From a virus, in the IMG/VR virus record IMGVR_UViG_3300046000_009554, positions 1 to 39,984 of that record: a stretch of DNA of 39,984 nucleotides, one strand, 5' to 3'. The translations under genes and the position numbers were made by a program. The notes beneath the pieces were generated by a model. The model saw only the letters and a list, made by a program, of their open reading frames with translations, searched no databases and was not told where the DNA came from. Positions 20,550 through 27,764 of this stretch are shown here, piece by piece (positions within the stretch are counted from its first letter, which is position 1; each line of letters begins with the position of its first letter).

Positions 20550-20777
20550 ATGACGAAAGAGTTCACCGTTGGCTCTACAGACCCAAGTGCGTCGACGCTG
20601 AGCGTGTGCACGTATGACGTGCGCCACCCCGACCAAGCGGCGCGCCTCTGGGCTGAGGAGTGGCTCGACACGAGCGGCGACGAGTGCACCGTGCTCGTGA
20701 CGTGCGGCGAAGAGTCGTGGCGCTTTGACGTGAGCGTGACCGCGCCCGAGTACGACGTGAAAGAGGCAGCGACATGA
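20550..20777 (+). CDS. Small hypothetical protein with strong ribosome-binding site (75 aa)
   Basis: ATG 20550 follows TAGGAGG-TTTTGAT, one of the strongest ribosome-binding sites in the window, in an AT-rich patch. The 75-residue product has strand, helix (ARLWAEEWLDTSGDECTVLV) and strand elements, like the 18698 protein. No family is recognised. It restarts translation after the tRNA-like gap. Confidence 0.7.
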   Translation: MTKEFTVGSTDPSASTLSVCTYDVRHPDQAARLWAEEWLDTSGDECTVLVTCGEESWRFDVSVTAPEYDVKEAAT

Positions 20778-20977
20778 GCCGCGCACGCATCGGGTTCATC
20801 CGGCATGCTGCCGCGCTCATCTACGCCGCAGAGCTTCCGCACACGACGAAGCGCAGGATTGACGCTGGCTATGGAGTGGCCAGGCCAACCCTCGACGCCG
20901 CAAGCAAGCAAGCTGTTGAAGCCGCTACTGCGCTGGCTGATGCCCTTGACGCTGCCGGATTCAAGGAGGCCGTATGA
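20774..20977 (+). CDS. Hypothetical helical protein (67 aa)
   Basis: ATG 20774 (ATGA overlap) opens a 67-residue frame. It is Ala-rich and basic at the start (RARIGFIRHAAALIYAAELP), with a helical C-terminus (SKQAVEAATALADALDAAGF). No membrane segment is clear, and no family is recognised. Confidence 0.6.
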   Translation: MSRARIGFIRHAAALIYAAELPHTTKRRIDAGYGVARPTLDAASKQAVEAATALADALDAAGFKEAV

Positions 20978-21372
20978 ACCGCCGCACTGTCGACATCACC
21001 GTGGACGCATACGACGCGCCCTCTCTCATTGCCGTTGCTCGCGAGCGCGAGAGGCAGCGCGAGCTTGGCCACGATGACGCGATGGAGATGCCGATCGTGC
21101 GCGTGCTCCGCGAGATCCAATCGATCGGCCACATGGGCATCGCATGCGCGTCCGTGTTCCGCGCGGCGAACGACCAGGGCCGCGTCTCGTGCGCGACTGT
21201 GATGCTCGAAGAGGTCGCGGAGTCTGTCGAGGAACTGATGGAGCTTGAGCTGATGGGAGACGCCGAGCGCCGCCGCAGGTCCGAAGCCGCCGAGGTCGAG
21301 CTCACGCAAGCTGCGGCAGTGATGCTGCGTATCGCGTCGAAACTGCGCGCCGAGCGCTTGGGAGGCGAGTGA
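20974..21372 (+). CDS. MazG-like nucleoside pyrophosphohydrolase
   Basis: The 132-residue protein is all-helical, with two acidic motifs: LEEVAESVEELM (about residues 79-90) and AEVELTQAAAVMLRIASKLR (106-125). The spacing resembles the EExxE...ExxD metal-binding pattern of MazG-type pyrophosphatases, which hydrolyse (d)NTPs to monophosphates, although the second motif has Gln in place of Asp. Phage versions adjust nucleotide pools or counter stringent signalling. It starts with ATGA overlap. Confidence 0.58.
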   Translation: MNRRTVDITVDAYDAPSLIAVARERERQRELGHDDAMEMPIVRVLREIQSIGHMGIACASVFRAANDQGRVSCATVMLEEVAESVEELMELELMGDAERRRRSEAAEVELTQAAAVMLRIASKLRAERLGGE

Positions 21373-21974
21373 TGGAACGACCAATCATTTTCAACGACGC
21401 GATGGTGCGCGCGATTCTCAGCGGCGCGAAGACCGAGACGCGACGGCCCGTCACGCCGCAGCCCGTGGACTGCATCGTGAGCAGTCGCGAGGGCGACGGG
21501 ACGACCGTGACGAGCCCCACGCGCCGATGGGGGAAGCGTTGGATCGGGCCAGACCTTGCCGACCTCGCCAAGCTGTGCCCATTCGGCATGCCCGGTGACA
21601 CGCTTTGGGTGCGCGAAGCGTGGCGCGTCGAGTGGGGTGACACGCTTGTCTATTTTCGCGCGGATGGCGCGAGCGAGTGGCTGTCATGTGACCAGAGCGA
21701 AGAACCGGACGTGCGTAGGTGGTCAGACAAGCTCGCTGGCGGGCTCTGGGCGCCATCCATCCACATGCCGCGCTGGGCAGCGCGCACCGTGCTCGACGTG
21801 CTTGAGGTGCGCGTTGAGCGGCTGCAAAGCATGAGCGAAGAGGACGCGCGCGCCGAGGGCTTCGAGACGCGCGCGGCGTTCTGCGGCACCTGGGATGCCA
21901 TCTATCCGACGATGGGCATGCGCCACAATCCGTGGGTGTGGGTCGTGCGCTTCAAGCGCCAAGGAGGCGCGTGA
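21372..21974 (+). CDS. ASCH-domain protein
   Basis: ATG 21372 shares TGATG with the previous stop (GTG 21369 is an alternative), giving 200 residues. The N-terminus MERPIIFNDAMVRAILSGAK is followed by TETRRPV, the GDTLWVREAWR segment at about residues 74-84, WAPSIHMPRWAARTVLDVLE and NPWVWVVRF. This is the order seen in the phage-type ASCH family, a PUA-related beta-barrel thought to bind RNA or modified nucleotides. Its biological substrate is unknown. It follows the MazG-like gene in the RecT operon. Confidence 0.83.
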   Translation: MERPIIFNDAMVRAILSGAKTETRRPVTPQPVDCIVSSREGDGTTVTSPTRRWGKRWIGPDLADLAKLCPFGMPGDTLWVREAWRVEWGDTLVYFRADGASEWLSCDQSEEPDVRRWSDKLAGGLWAPSIHMPRWAARTVLDVLEVRVERLQSMSEEDARAEGFETRAAFCGTWDAIYPTMGMRHNPWVWVVRFKRQGGA

Positions 21975-22357
21975 TGAGCACTATCGACATCACGTGCACC
22001 GTGCCAGCGCCGACGCTCGCGCAGGTGCGCGCATGGCTCACGCGTAGCGGCTGGGAGGTGGATGGCCAGGCGCTGGAAAACGTTCGCTGGTCGCACCCGG
22101 AGCACGGTCGCGCATGGGTGCCGCGCGAGGAGCTTGCGGACTGGCTCACGTACATCTCCACGTGGATCGTGAATCGCGCATGGCAGGTCGGGTCGACGCC
22201 CGAGGCTGTCTACCGCGACATCGTGGGGCCCGTGACCGTCTATGAGGCTGTGACGTACGACGCGCTTGGACGCACCAGCCTCGGCTTCTACGCGCGACGC
22301 GAAAGCGCTCCGCAGGGTGGCGATGTGAGCATCGAAGAGCACGAGGTGCAGCCATGA
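21974..22357 (+). CDS. Hypothetical protein (127 aa)
   Basis: ATG 21974 has AAGGAGG upstream and shares TGATG with the ASCH stop. The 127-residue product has a DNA-binding-like start (TLAQVRAWLTRSGWEVDGQA), Trp-rich helices (ELADWLTYISTWIVNRAWQV) and an acidic C-terminus. No family is recognised. Confidence 0.65.
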   Translation: MSTIDITCTVPAPTLAQVRAWLTRSGWEVDGQALENVRWSHPEHGRAWVPREELADWLTYISTWIVNRAWQVGSTPEAVYRDIVGPVTVYEAVTYDALGRTSLGFYARRESAPQGGDVSIEEHEVQP

Positions 22358-22575
22358 CCCCCGCAACCGACTGCCCCGCGTGTCCCAAGTGCGCGATGCC
22401 ATGCGGCGCGCCACTACTCGGAAAGCACTACGCGACCTTCATGGGCTCCGTGGATGACATGCGGTGCCTCGCGTGTGGGCACCGATGGCGCGAAGACGAC
22501 CTCGACAAGTGCGCGCAGGCGTGGCGTGCGGAGTGCGCTTACGCGAAGAGCTTGCGAGATGAGGTGCAGCCATGA
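22354..22575 (+). CDS. Zinc-ribbon-like protein (73 aa)
   Basis: ATG 22354 (ATGA overlap). The 73-residue product carries CPACPKCAMPC (residues 7-17) and CLACGH (38-43), a two-knuckle zinc-ribbon pattern, and then a charged helix. It is likely to bind zinc and possibly nucleic acid. No specific family is recognised. Confidence 0.68.
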   Translation: MTPATDCPACPKCAMPCGAPLLGKHYATFMGSVDDMRCLACGHRWREDDLDKCAQAWRAECAYAKSLRDEVQP

Positions 22576-22901
22576 CCACGACCCGAGCACAGCTTGACGC
22601 GGCTGAGGCGTGGTTGCTGGAGGAGTGGCGTATAAACTTCGACACTTCACACCGCATCACGAGCGGTAAGAATGCCAAGCGGCAGTGGGCTACTGACGAG
22701 TTGGCAGCGCGCCGAGACACGCGCGCCAAGCTCGCCACCGCCATCCGCGCGATTCGCGCCCAGCGCCCCAACTGCATCAAGTGCGACGAGCGCCCGCAGA
22801 CGCTCGACAGCGGGCAGTATTGCTTCGCGTGCCTTGCTCGCGACCGCGCGGAGTACGCCGCGTGGGACGCGTCGCTGCGAGAGAGCGAGGTGCGCCCGTG
22901 A
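22572..22901 (+). CDS. Hypothetical protein with C-terminal Cys knuckles (109 aa)
   Basis: ATG 22572 (ATGA overlap). The 109-residue product has a long charged helical start and a C-terminal zinc-knuckle pattern, CIKCDERP (about 68-75) and CFACLARD (about 84-91). Its charged helix may be a coiled coil. No named family is recognised. Paralogy to the preceding zinc protein is possible but not clear by eye. Confidence 0.65.
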   Translation: MTTTRAQLDAAEAWLLEEWRINFDTSHRITSGKNAKRQWATDELAARRDTRAKLATAIRAIRAQRPNCIKCDERPQTLDSGQYCFACLARDRAEYAAWDASLRESEVRP

Positions 22902-23080
22902 GCGCCGCGCTCTCCCTAACGCCCGAGCAACTCGAAGAGCTCGCGAGCCTCACCGCGACGAAGCTGCACGCGTTGCTCGTGCCACCACCACCGCCCAAGC
23001 GCATCGAGCGCAAGCCCCGCGTCGCATCAGCGAAGGCCGCTGAGCACGTGGCGCGAAAGAACCGAAGGCAACCACGATGA
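22898..23080 (+). CDS. Small basic protein (60 aa)
   Basis: GTG 22898 overlaps the previous stop as GTGA. The 60-residue product has a helical first half (LTPEQLEELASLTATKLHAL), a PPPPP linker and a Lys/Arg-rich tail (PKRIERKPRV, AARKNRR-like), which could bind nucleic acid. No family is recognised. Confidence 0.55.
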   Translation: MSAALSLTPEQLEELASLTATKLHALLVPPPPPKRIERKPRVASAKAAEHVARKNRRQPR

Positions 23081-23301
23081 CCCTCCAGCAAATGCTCAGC
23101 GGCGAAGAGAAGCGCGCGGCCGTGCACCTGCAAATGCTCCGAGCGCACATCGTCGAAGCGGAAGCGCTCCTCGCTGAACCCAACGTGATCGGCGTGGGTC
23201 CGTGCCAAACGCTCATGCAGTCAGCAGCGGACTTGGCGATGACGCTGTCTCGCGTCGACGCACTGCGGCTCGCCATCGACCGCACGACAGGGCGCACGTG
23301 A
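23077..23301 (+). CDS. Hypothetical helical protein (74 aa)
   Basis: ATG 23077 (ATGA overlap). The 74-residue product is an amphipathic helix bundle (MLSGEEKRAAVHLQMLRAHI; LAMTLSRVDALRLAIDRTTG) with no motif. No family is recognised. Confidence 0.55.
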   Translation: MTLQQMLSGEEKRAAVHLQMLRAHIVEAEALLAEPNVIGVGPCQTLMQSAADLAMTLSRVDALRLAIDRTTGRT

Positions 23302-23501
23302 GCGCCGTCCGATACTTCACCGAAGAGCAGATCGAAGCGATGATCGATCGCGCCGCCGAAGCCGGAGCGATGCGCGCGATCGCTCTCATGCAAGGTGAGC
23401 TGAAGAAGCGCGTCGCGAAGCCTGCGCGCAGGAAGAAGCGCCAAGTGTCGCCGATGGGGCGTGGTTGCAGTCGAACAGTCATCACACGCCCCCGTCGATG
23501 A
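23298..23501 (+). CDS. Last rightward gene, basic protein (67 aa)
   Basis: GTG 23298 overlaps the previous stop as GTGA. The 67-residue product has a helical start (YFTEEQIEAMIDRAAEAGAM) and a very basic C-terminus (KKRVAKPARRKKRQV). Its last 20 nt overlap the end of the amidase gene on the other strand, so the two operons collide tail-to-tail with no visible terminator. Confidence 0.58.
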   Translation: MSAVRYFTEEQIEAMIDRAAEAGAMRAIALMQGELKKRVAKPARRKKRQVSPMGRGCSRTVITRPRR

Positions 23502-24171
23502 TGCCGAGCATGTAGCCCATCGCGTCAACCTTGGTGCTGCCTGGCATTGAACCATGCTCAGCAAAGCCACGGAACGCGCGCATCTCGGGCACGCTAAGGC
23601 GCTCCCGAGGCGCCGTGATTCGCGGGATGGCCACTTCGCCGTCAGTCTCGTCGCCGAGGTCGCAGAGCGCGTCAAAGAGCCAGCGCGCGGCCTCAAGCAT
23701 CGCCGCGCTTGGTGGCATGCACTCGATGCGTTGCGAGCCCCAGACGCGAAGCTCTGGCGTGTGCTCGATGCCGAGTTCGCGCGCCTGCTCTGACGTGCCA
23801 GGCCAAGTGAACTCGGTTCCGATGCTCCGCTGGATGACGTCGCGGCGTCCAACGTGCACAGCGGCGCACGTGCGAAGGTCGAGGTGCTGGAAGATGAGCC
23901 CATCCCACGTCACGCTGAAGTTGATGGACACGGTCAAGTCTTCGCCGTGCTTGTTCTTGCGGGCCTCCATCGCGCGGAAGAGTTTGCCGCCTGAGTTGAC
24001 TCCGTCGCGGCAATGTCCAGCCGTCCAGTGCGAGATGTGCAGGTCAACAGGCAGCCTGCGCGGCCTCGTCTCGCGTCCCTTCTGCCACATCGCGGACGGG
24101 TCACGCAGCACGCGATCGAAGCGCGTCGAGAGCACGCGCCCGCCGTGGATGATGCCGCGAGGGAAGGTCAT
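23482..24171 (-). CDS. N-acetylmuramoyl-L-alanine amidase (endolysin)
   Basis: The ATGA overlap favours ATG 24171 (229 residues); the ATG at 24198 is an alternative. The fold is Amidase_2/PGRP-like: ISHWTAGH (zinc ligand H48), VSINFSVTWDGLIFQHLDL (81-99), AAVHVGRRDVIQRSIGTE (H106 and catalytic-type E120) and EHGSMPGSTKVDAMG (H206 and D216 near the second zinc ligand). It should cut the bond between muramic acid and the stem peptide at the end of infection. No signal peptide or cell-wall-binding domain is visible, so it needs a holin. It is the last gene of the late operon. Confidence 0.87.
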   Translation of the reverse strand: MTFPRGIIHGGRVLSTRFDRVLRDPSAMWQKGRETRPRRLPVDLHISHWTAGHCRDGVNSGGKLFRAMEARKNKHGEDLTVSINFSVTWDGLIFQHLDLRTCAAVHVGRRDVIQRSIGTEFTWPGTSEQARELGIEHTPELRVWGSQRIECMPPSAAMLEAARWLFDALCDLGDETDGEVAIPRITAPRERLSVPEMRAFRGFAEHGSMPGSTKVDAMGYMLGIIDGGV

Positions 24172-24482
24172 CGTGAAGCCTCGTTCGTGCAGTGCCATGT
24201 CTCCGAGTACTCAGTCGATTCGCGGTAGCGCCTGCACCGTTGCGGCTCTGGCGGCTTGACGCATGCGGTCCACATTCCCACTGGCTCACCACCGAGCGCT
24301 TGGCACCAGTCGGCGCGGTCGTGGTAGTAGGTCGACACCCAGCCTAGGCAAACAAGGGACGCTAGAGCGATGCCCACGGCCCACGGCACAGGGTGCGCGG
24401 CAAGGTCGATGATGCCAATCGCAGCGTCGCCAAACTTGCTGCGTGCGTACTCAACAGGCTTCGCCGAATCGCGGTAGGTCAT
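24168..24482 (-). CDS. Single-TM membrane protein upstream of the endolysin (104 aa)
   Basis: ATG 24482 overlaps the upstream stop (ATGA). The 104-residue product has a short helical start, one TM helix (about residues 33-52, VPWAVGIALASLVCLGWVST) and a Cys-containing C-terminal half (C60, C74, C83, C98). The cysteines point to an exported, disulfide-capable tail or to a metal site. It could be a holin-like or spanin-related subunit because it precedes the amidase by a 4-nt overlap, but the family is not recognised. Confidence 0.65.
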   Translation of the reverse strand: MTYRDSAKPVEYARSKFGDAAIGIIDLAAHPVPWAVGIALASLVCLGWVSTYYHDRADWCQALGGEPVGMWTACVKPPEPQRCRRYRESTEYSETWHCTNEASR

Positions 24483-24664
24483 GCGCGCTCCCACTTCTCG
24501 ACGCGGCGAGAGTCTGAGAGGAAGTCAATCACCCCATCCACGCTGCGCAGCGCGACCTCGGCAACGCCGCCCCGCTTGGCTGCGTAGATGGCGCGCACCA
24601 CGAGCGTCACGCCATCGCGATTGACGACGCGGTCGCCTACCTTGAGGGGCTTCTCGGTGGCCAT
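24479..24664 (-). CDS. Small SH3-like beta protein (61 aa)
   Basis: ATG 24664 shares TGATG with the upstream stop. The 61-residue product LKVGDRVVNRDGVTLVVRAI then EVALRSVDGVIDFLSDSRRV is rich in beta strands, with a GDRV start like small SH3/KOW barrels. No membrane segment or signal peptide was found. Its location between membrane proteins of the lysis module is unexplained. Confidence 0.58.
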   Translation of the reverse strand: MATEKPLKVGDRVVNRDGVTLVVRAIYAAKRGGVAEVALRSVDGVIDFLSDSRRVEKWERA

Positions 24665-24963
24665 CAGCCGCCCTCTTTTGGCGCTGGCAGCGTGTCAGCG
24701 GTGCCACTTGGCTTGGCCGCATTCTTCGCGTCCACAGCGGCATCGTCGGCGCGTGTGTCGATGTGCCGCACACGACAAATCGCAGCGATAGCCTCGTCAA
24801 CGCTAGCGCCCTCGCGGAGCAGCAGCCCCACAACACCAAGGCCCGTGGCGATGACGCGCGCGATGATGTCGCCGGGAGCGGGGAGCGCGACGGATAGCGA
24901 TGTCGCTGCGCCTGCGAGGAGGGCAAGCGTGCGCGAGAGTTCTGCTTTGGGGTCGGCGCTCAC
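24664..24963 (-). CDS. Holin-like protein (99 aa, two hydrophobic segments)
   Basis: The 99-residue product has two hydrophobic stretches: about residues 12-28 (TLALLAGAATSLSVALP) and about 33-49 (IIARVIATGLGVVGLLL), and then a polar charged tail. Small size, two membrane helices and position near the endolysin suit a holin that makes membrane lesions. The first hydrophobic stretch is weak and Ser/Ala-rich, so this is only a candidate. It starts with ATGA overlap of the larger multi-TM gene. Confidence 0.5.
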   Translation of the reverse strand: MSADPKAELSRTLALLAGAATSLSVALPAPGDIIARVIATGLGVVGLLLREGASVDEAIAAICRVRHIDTRADDAAVDAKNAAKPSGTADTLPAPKEGG

Positions 24964-25763
24964 AGCGCACCCCCGGTCAGCGCCACAAGCTCAGCGGGAA
25001 GCGCGGGCATCTCGACACCAGCGACCGCCAGCGTCGCCGTCAGCGACTGCCACACGCTCAACGCGGATTGCGCCAAGGCGATACCATCAGCGAGCGTGAA
25101 GGGTGCGCCAGCAGCGGCAAGGGCGAGCGCAGTGACCCATGCGTCGTGGGTGTCGGCGGCGAGCTCGCACGATGCGAGAGCGGGCGCCCAATGCGCGCGA
25201 ACGGTCTCGACTGCGGCGATGGACGCCTCGCGATCGAGCGGGCCGTCTGCGATGGCGTGCTGCTCTCGTGAGCGCGCTACTTCGACCTCAGTGCAGGCTT
25301 CGTCGAAGACGTGGCCCGTGATGCTCGCGATGGTTGCGTGCGTCTGGAGCGCGGAGGGCGAGCACGCGGAGAGCGTCGAGAGCGTGAGGCCACCGATGAC
25401 CGCGAGCATGGTGTGACGCGCTGAGCTGCGGCGCTGCGGCACTGTGGGCGGGTCGTCAGCGAGCACTTCGCCGCCTGCACCGGGGTCGTCGTCCTCCCGA
25501 CGCGGGCACCCAGGCTGATGAACCGTGATGTCTGGATGCGGCACGCCGCAGTGAGGGCATGTCGCCTCTATGCGCTTGGGCTTCGGCGTTTGCACGTCGA
25601 ACACGGCGCGCATCACTGCGGCTGCGGTCGTGCCCAGCACCGCGAGGATGCCGAGTAAGTCGCTACGCTCGTCAGGGCCAGCGAAGGCGAAGACGGCAAC
25701 GATGCCTGCCACGACAGCGGCGACGAGGGCCACGGTGGGCCAGCGGATTTCGAGGGTCTTCAT
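24960..25763 (-). CDS. Multi-TM protein with internal lipoprotein-like signal (267 aa)
   Basis: The 267-residue product has two TM helices (about residues 10-29 and 34-54), a CPHC...C zinc-like motif (69-86), an acidic linker, then a third hydrophobic run MLAVIGGLTLSTLSAC (119-134) ending in a lipobox-like LSAC, followed by a helical domain. If translated also from the in-frame ATG at 25409 it would give a 149-residue lipoprotein. Such nesting recalls embedded o-spanins, but no Shine-Dalgarno sequence precedes that ATG. The full-length product could be a holin/antiholin or spanin fusion. The neighbouring coiled-coil gene is an i-spanin candidate. Confidence 0.6.
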   Translation of the reverse strand: MKTLEIRWPTVALVAAVVAGIVAVFAFAGPDERSDLLGILAVLGTTAAAVMRAVFDVQTPKPKRIEATCPHCGVPHPDITVHQPGCPRREDDDPGAGGEVLADDPPTVPQRRSSARHTMLAVIGGLTLSTLSACSPSALQTHATIASITGHVFDEACTEVEVARSREQHAIADGPLDREASIAAVETVRAHWAPALASCELAADTHDAWVTALALAAAGAPFTLADGIALAQSALSVWQSLTATLAVAGVEMPALPAELVALTGGAL

Positions 25764-26281
25764 CGTTGGGCTCCGTAGGGCTGCGTATCGACGCGGAAAG
25801 ACGGTGGTGTGTGACGAGGCGGCCTGCCAGCGCGCACCTCGGCATTGAAGGCGTGAAAGTCGCGGCGCATCTGCATCGCGTGCTCTTCGGCGCGAGCGCG
25901 CCCGAGGCGCTCCTCTTCGTTGGCCTGCAAGACGTTGCGAATCTCTTCGCGCGCGTCGGCGAGTTCGGCGCTCTTCATGCTGAGCTCAGCGCTCTTCGCG
26001 CGCATCTCTTTGCGGTCTTCTTCGCGCTCTCGCGTGGCCGTTGCGAGGGCGTCGCGGAGGGCCTGCGCGTCACTCTCGGTGATGCGTGCTTGTGACTCGC
26101 GCACGCGCGCCTCGGCGAGCATCTTCTGCGCTTCGGCGTCGAGCACGGCAGCTTCCGCATTGAGCTTCGCGACCCACGAGCGAGAGCGTCGCTCAAGCGC
26201 TTTCGAGATGCCGCCGATGAGCACCGCGAGAGCAGCGCCTACGGCGGGGATCGCGAGCAGCGATGTGAGCGCCTCCGACAT
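25760..26281 (-). CDS. i-spanin-like protein: N-terminal TM plus coiled coil (173 aa)
   Basis: ATG 26281 (GTG 26284 is an alternative) gives 173 residues. An N-terminal hydrophobic helix at about residues 7-26 (SLLAIPAVGAALAVLIGGIS) is followed by a long charged coiled coil to about residue 140 (AEARVRESQARITESDAQAL; EREEDRKEMRAKSAEL) and a Pro/Arg tail. This layout is that of inner-membrane spanins (Rz), which span the periplasm and fuse membranes during lysis of Gram-negative hosts. Its position next to the lysis genes supports this. It has no Rz-specific sequence signature. Confidence 0.65.
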   Translation of the reverse strand: MSEALTSLLAIPAVGAALAVLIGGISKALERRSRSWVAKLNAEAAVLDAEAQKMLAEARVRESQARITESDAQALRDALATATREREEDRKEMRAKSAELSMKSAELADAREEIRNVLQANEEERLGRARAEEHAMQMRRDFHAFNAEVRAGRPPRHTPPSFRVDTQPYGAQR

Positions 26282-26670
26282 CACTCAATTTCAGCGAGCG
26301 AGCGAATGACGATGCGCGCGTTGTTGATGAGCGTCCCTTCGTTCGCGAAGAGAATCTCGCCCGTCGTCACTGGCGGCGTTGGTGAGACATTGAGGTTGAT
26401 TGCGAGGATACCAGGCTGCCCTGCGAGAGCGCCCGCGACCTGCGTCACGACCTGCTCGCGCTGCGCAACGAGCATCCGCCCGAAGGCACGCGCGCGGCCC
26501 GCGTTCTGCGCTCGCACTTCGATGGTGGCGCCAGGCGTGTACGTGCCCGGTGCGCCGCCTGGGACGGCCGCGAGGAGGTCGGGAAGTTCGCGCATGAGCA
26601 CGCTGCGCACCTGCGAGATGAAGCGGGTGTCGGAGGCGCGTTCGGCTTGTTCGAGAAGGTTGGTCGGCAT
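26281..26670 (-). CDS. Hypothetical late structural protein (129 aa)
   Basis: ATG 26670 follows TGAGGA-ACC. The 129-residue product has a helical N-terminus and a strand-rich C-terminal half with Ala/Thr/Val (LAINLNVSPTPPVTTGEILF). No motif is recognised. It lies between the LamG-like tail protein and the lysis genes and is probably a virion or tail-associated protein. Confidence 0.6.
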   Translation of the reverse strand: MPTNLLEQAERASDTRFISQVRSVLMRELPDLLAAVPGGAPGTYTPGATIEVRAQNAGRARAFGRMLVAQREQVVTQVAGALAGQPGILAINLNVSPTPPVTTGEILFANEGTLINNARIVIRSLAEIE

Positions 26671-26676
26671 GGTTCC

Positions 26677-27384
26677 TCAGAGCCCGAATCGGGCCGTAAA
26701 ATAGGCGTTCACCTGGGCGACCTCGGCGTCGCTTAGCGCCCGGTTCCACGCGACTACGCATGCGATGTCGCCATCGAGCGCGAGGGTCCCGTCGTCGCGG
26801 AGGCCAATGCGAATCGCTGGCGTTCCCGTGTTCGCGAAAGCGACGCACGCTGCGGATGCGTCGACCGTGCCGTTCTTGAATATCTGCGCGGTGCCCGTGC
26901 CCGCTGGGTCGCGCCGTGCGCCAGTGGTGCACCACGTGGAGTTCGATACGGTCGTCGCTCCAAGCACTTCGCCAGCGAGGGCCAGCGCGCCAGCTGTGAA
27001 GCCGTCGAATGGACGCGCCGCAGCTCCAAGCGCTTTGCTGAAAAGGCATCCATTTGCGGCGGCCTTCTTGACGACCAAGAAGAACGTCCACGCGAGGCCT
27101 GCGATGCCCGCGTCGTGAGCAATGCTCAGATGGTCGGTGCGTGCTGGCACGAAGCGCCAGCAGTCGCGCCCACCTGGGCCTGCGCCAGCCACGAGAAGCG
27201 GGCGGTTTGCATCCGTCGCCTGCACGCCTGCGCGGGCGTTTCCGCTTAAGTCGAAGCCGTTCGAGAGACGGCCGCCCACAAGCGTGTCAAGCGGGTTCGG
27301 CTCAAGCCAAACAGACGGCGAGAGTGATGCAAGCGATGGTGCGCCGCCTCGTCGCGTCGAGCGTCTGTCGCGCTCGCGCCTCAT
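26677..27384 (-). CDS. LamG/ConA-like tail appendage protein (235 aa)
   Basis: ATG 27384 overlaps the upstream stop as ATGA. After a basic start (RRERDRRSTRRGG), the protein is beta-rich with the order expected for a laminin-G/concanavalin-like jelly roll: LPLLVAG-type core, TFFLVVKKAA, and the signature DGDIACVVAWNRALSDAEVA followed by QVNAYFTARFGL at the end. Such domains bind carbohydrate and occur in phage receptor-binding proteins and appendages. It could therefore be the adsorption protein or attach to it. No catalytic residues are visible. Confidence 0.7.
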   Translation of the reverse strand: MRRERDRRSTRRGGAPSLASLSPSVWLEPNPLDTLVGGRLSNGFDLSGNARAGVQATDANRPLLVAGAGPGGRDCWRFVPARTDHLSIAHDAGIAGLAWTFFLVVKKAAANGCLFSKALGAAARPFDGFTAGALALAGEVLGATTVSNSTWCTTGARRDPAGTGTAQIFKNGTVDASAACVAFANTGTPAIRIGLRDDGTLALDGDIACVVAWNRALSDAEVAQVNAYFTARFGL

Positions 27385-27764
27385 GCCAACTCGATGCCCA
27401 CGTCGACGGTGCCCGTCACGGTCGCCACGATGAGGTTGATGCCCGTCTCGCCATCGCTGGGCACAGGCACATCGCGCTCGTACACGCCAGCTTCGAGCAG
27501 GAGCCCAGCTGTCGCCGTGCCTGGGAACGCGAGCGAGTCAGTCGCGTCGAACGTGGTCACCGCTGCAACGCTTGGAACGATAGGCGCAAAGCGAATCTTC
27601 GCAGGCGCAGAGAGCGCGATGCGAATCTTGCTCCCCTTTGCCGCTGTGACGTTGAACGCAATGCCAGACGTGCCAACGCCAGTATCTTGCAACGCGCCAA
27701 CGCCGTTCGCGCCGCTGCACCGAAGAAGATTGTATGCGCTGTCGCTTGCTCCACCATATTTCAT
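27381..27764 (-). CDS. Beta-rich structural protein (127 aa)
   Basis: ATG 27764 overlaps the stop of the 955-residue gene (ATGA). The 127-residue product is almost wholly beta, rich in Thr, Ala, Gly and Val (VTAAKGSKIRIALSAPAKIR; VATVTGTVDVGIELA), with no charged clusters. It lies between the internal virion protein and the LamG-like gene, so a tail-fibre tip, adaptor or head decoration protein is likely. The family is not recognised. Confidence 0.62.
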   Translation of the reverse strand: MKYGGASDSAYNLLRCSGANGVGALQDTGVGTSGIAFNVTAAKGSKIRIALSAPAKIRFAPIVPSVAAVTTFDATDSLAFPGTATAGLLLEAGVYERDVPVPSDGETGINLIVATVTGTVDVGIELA

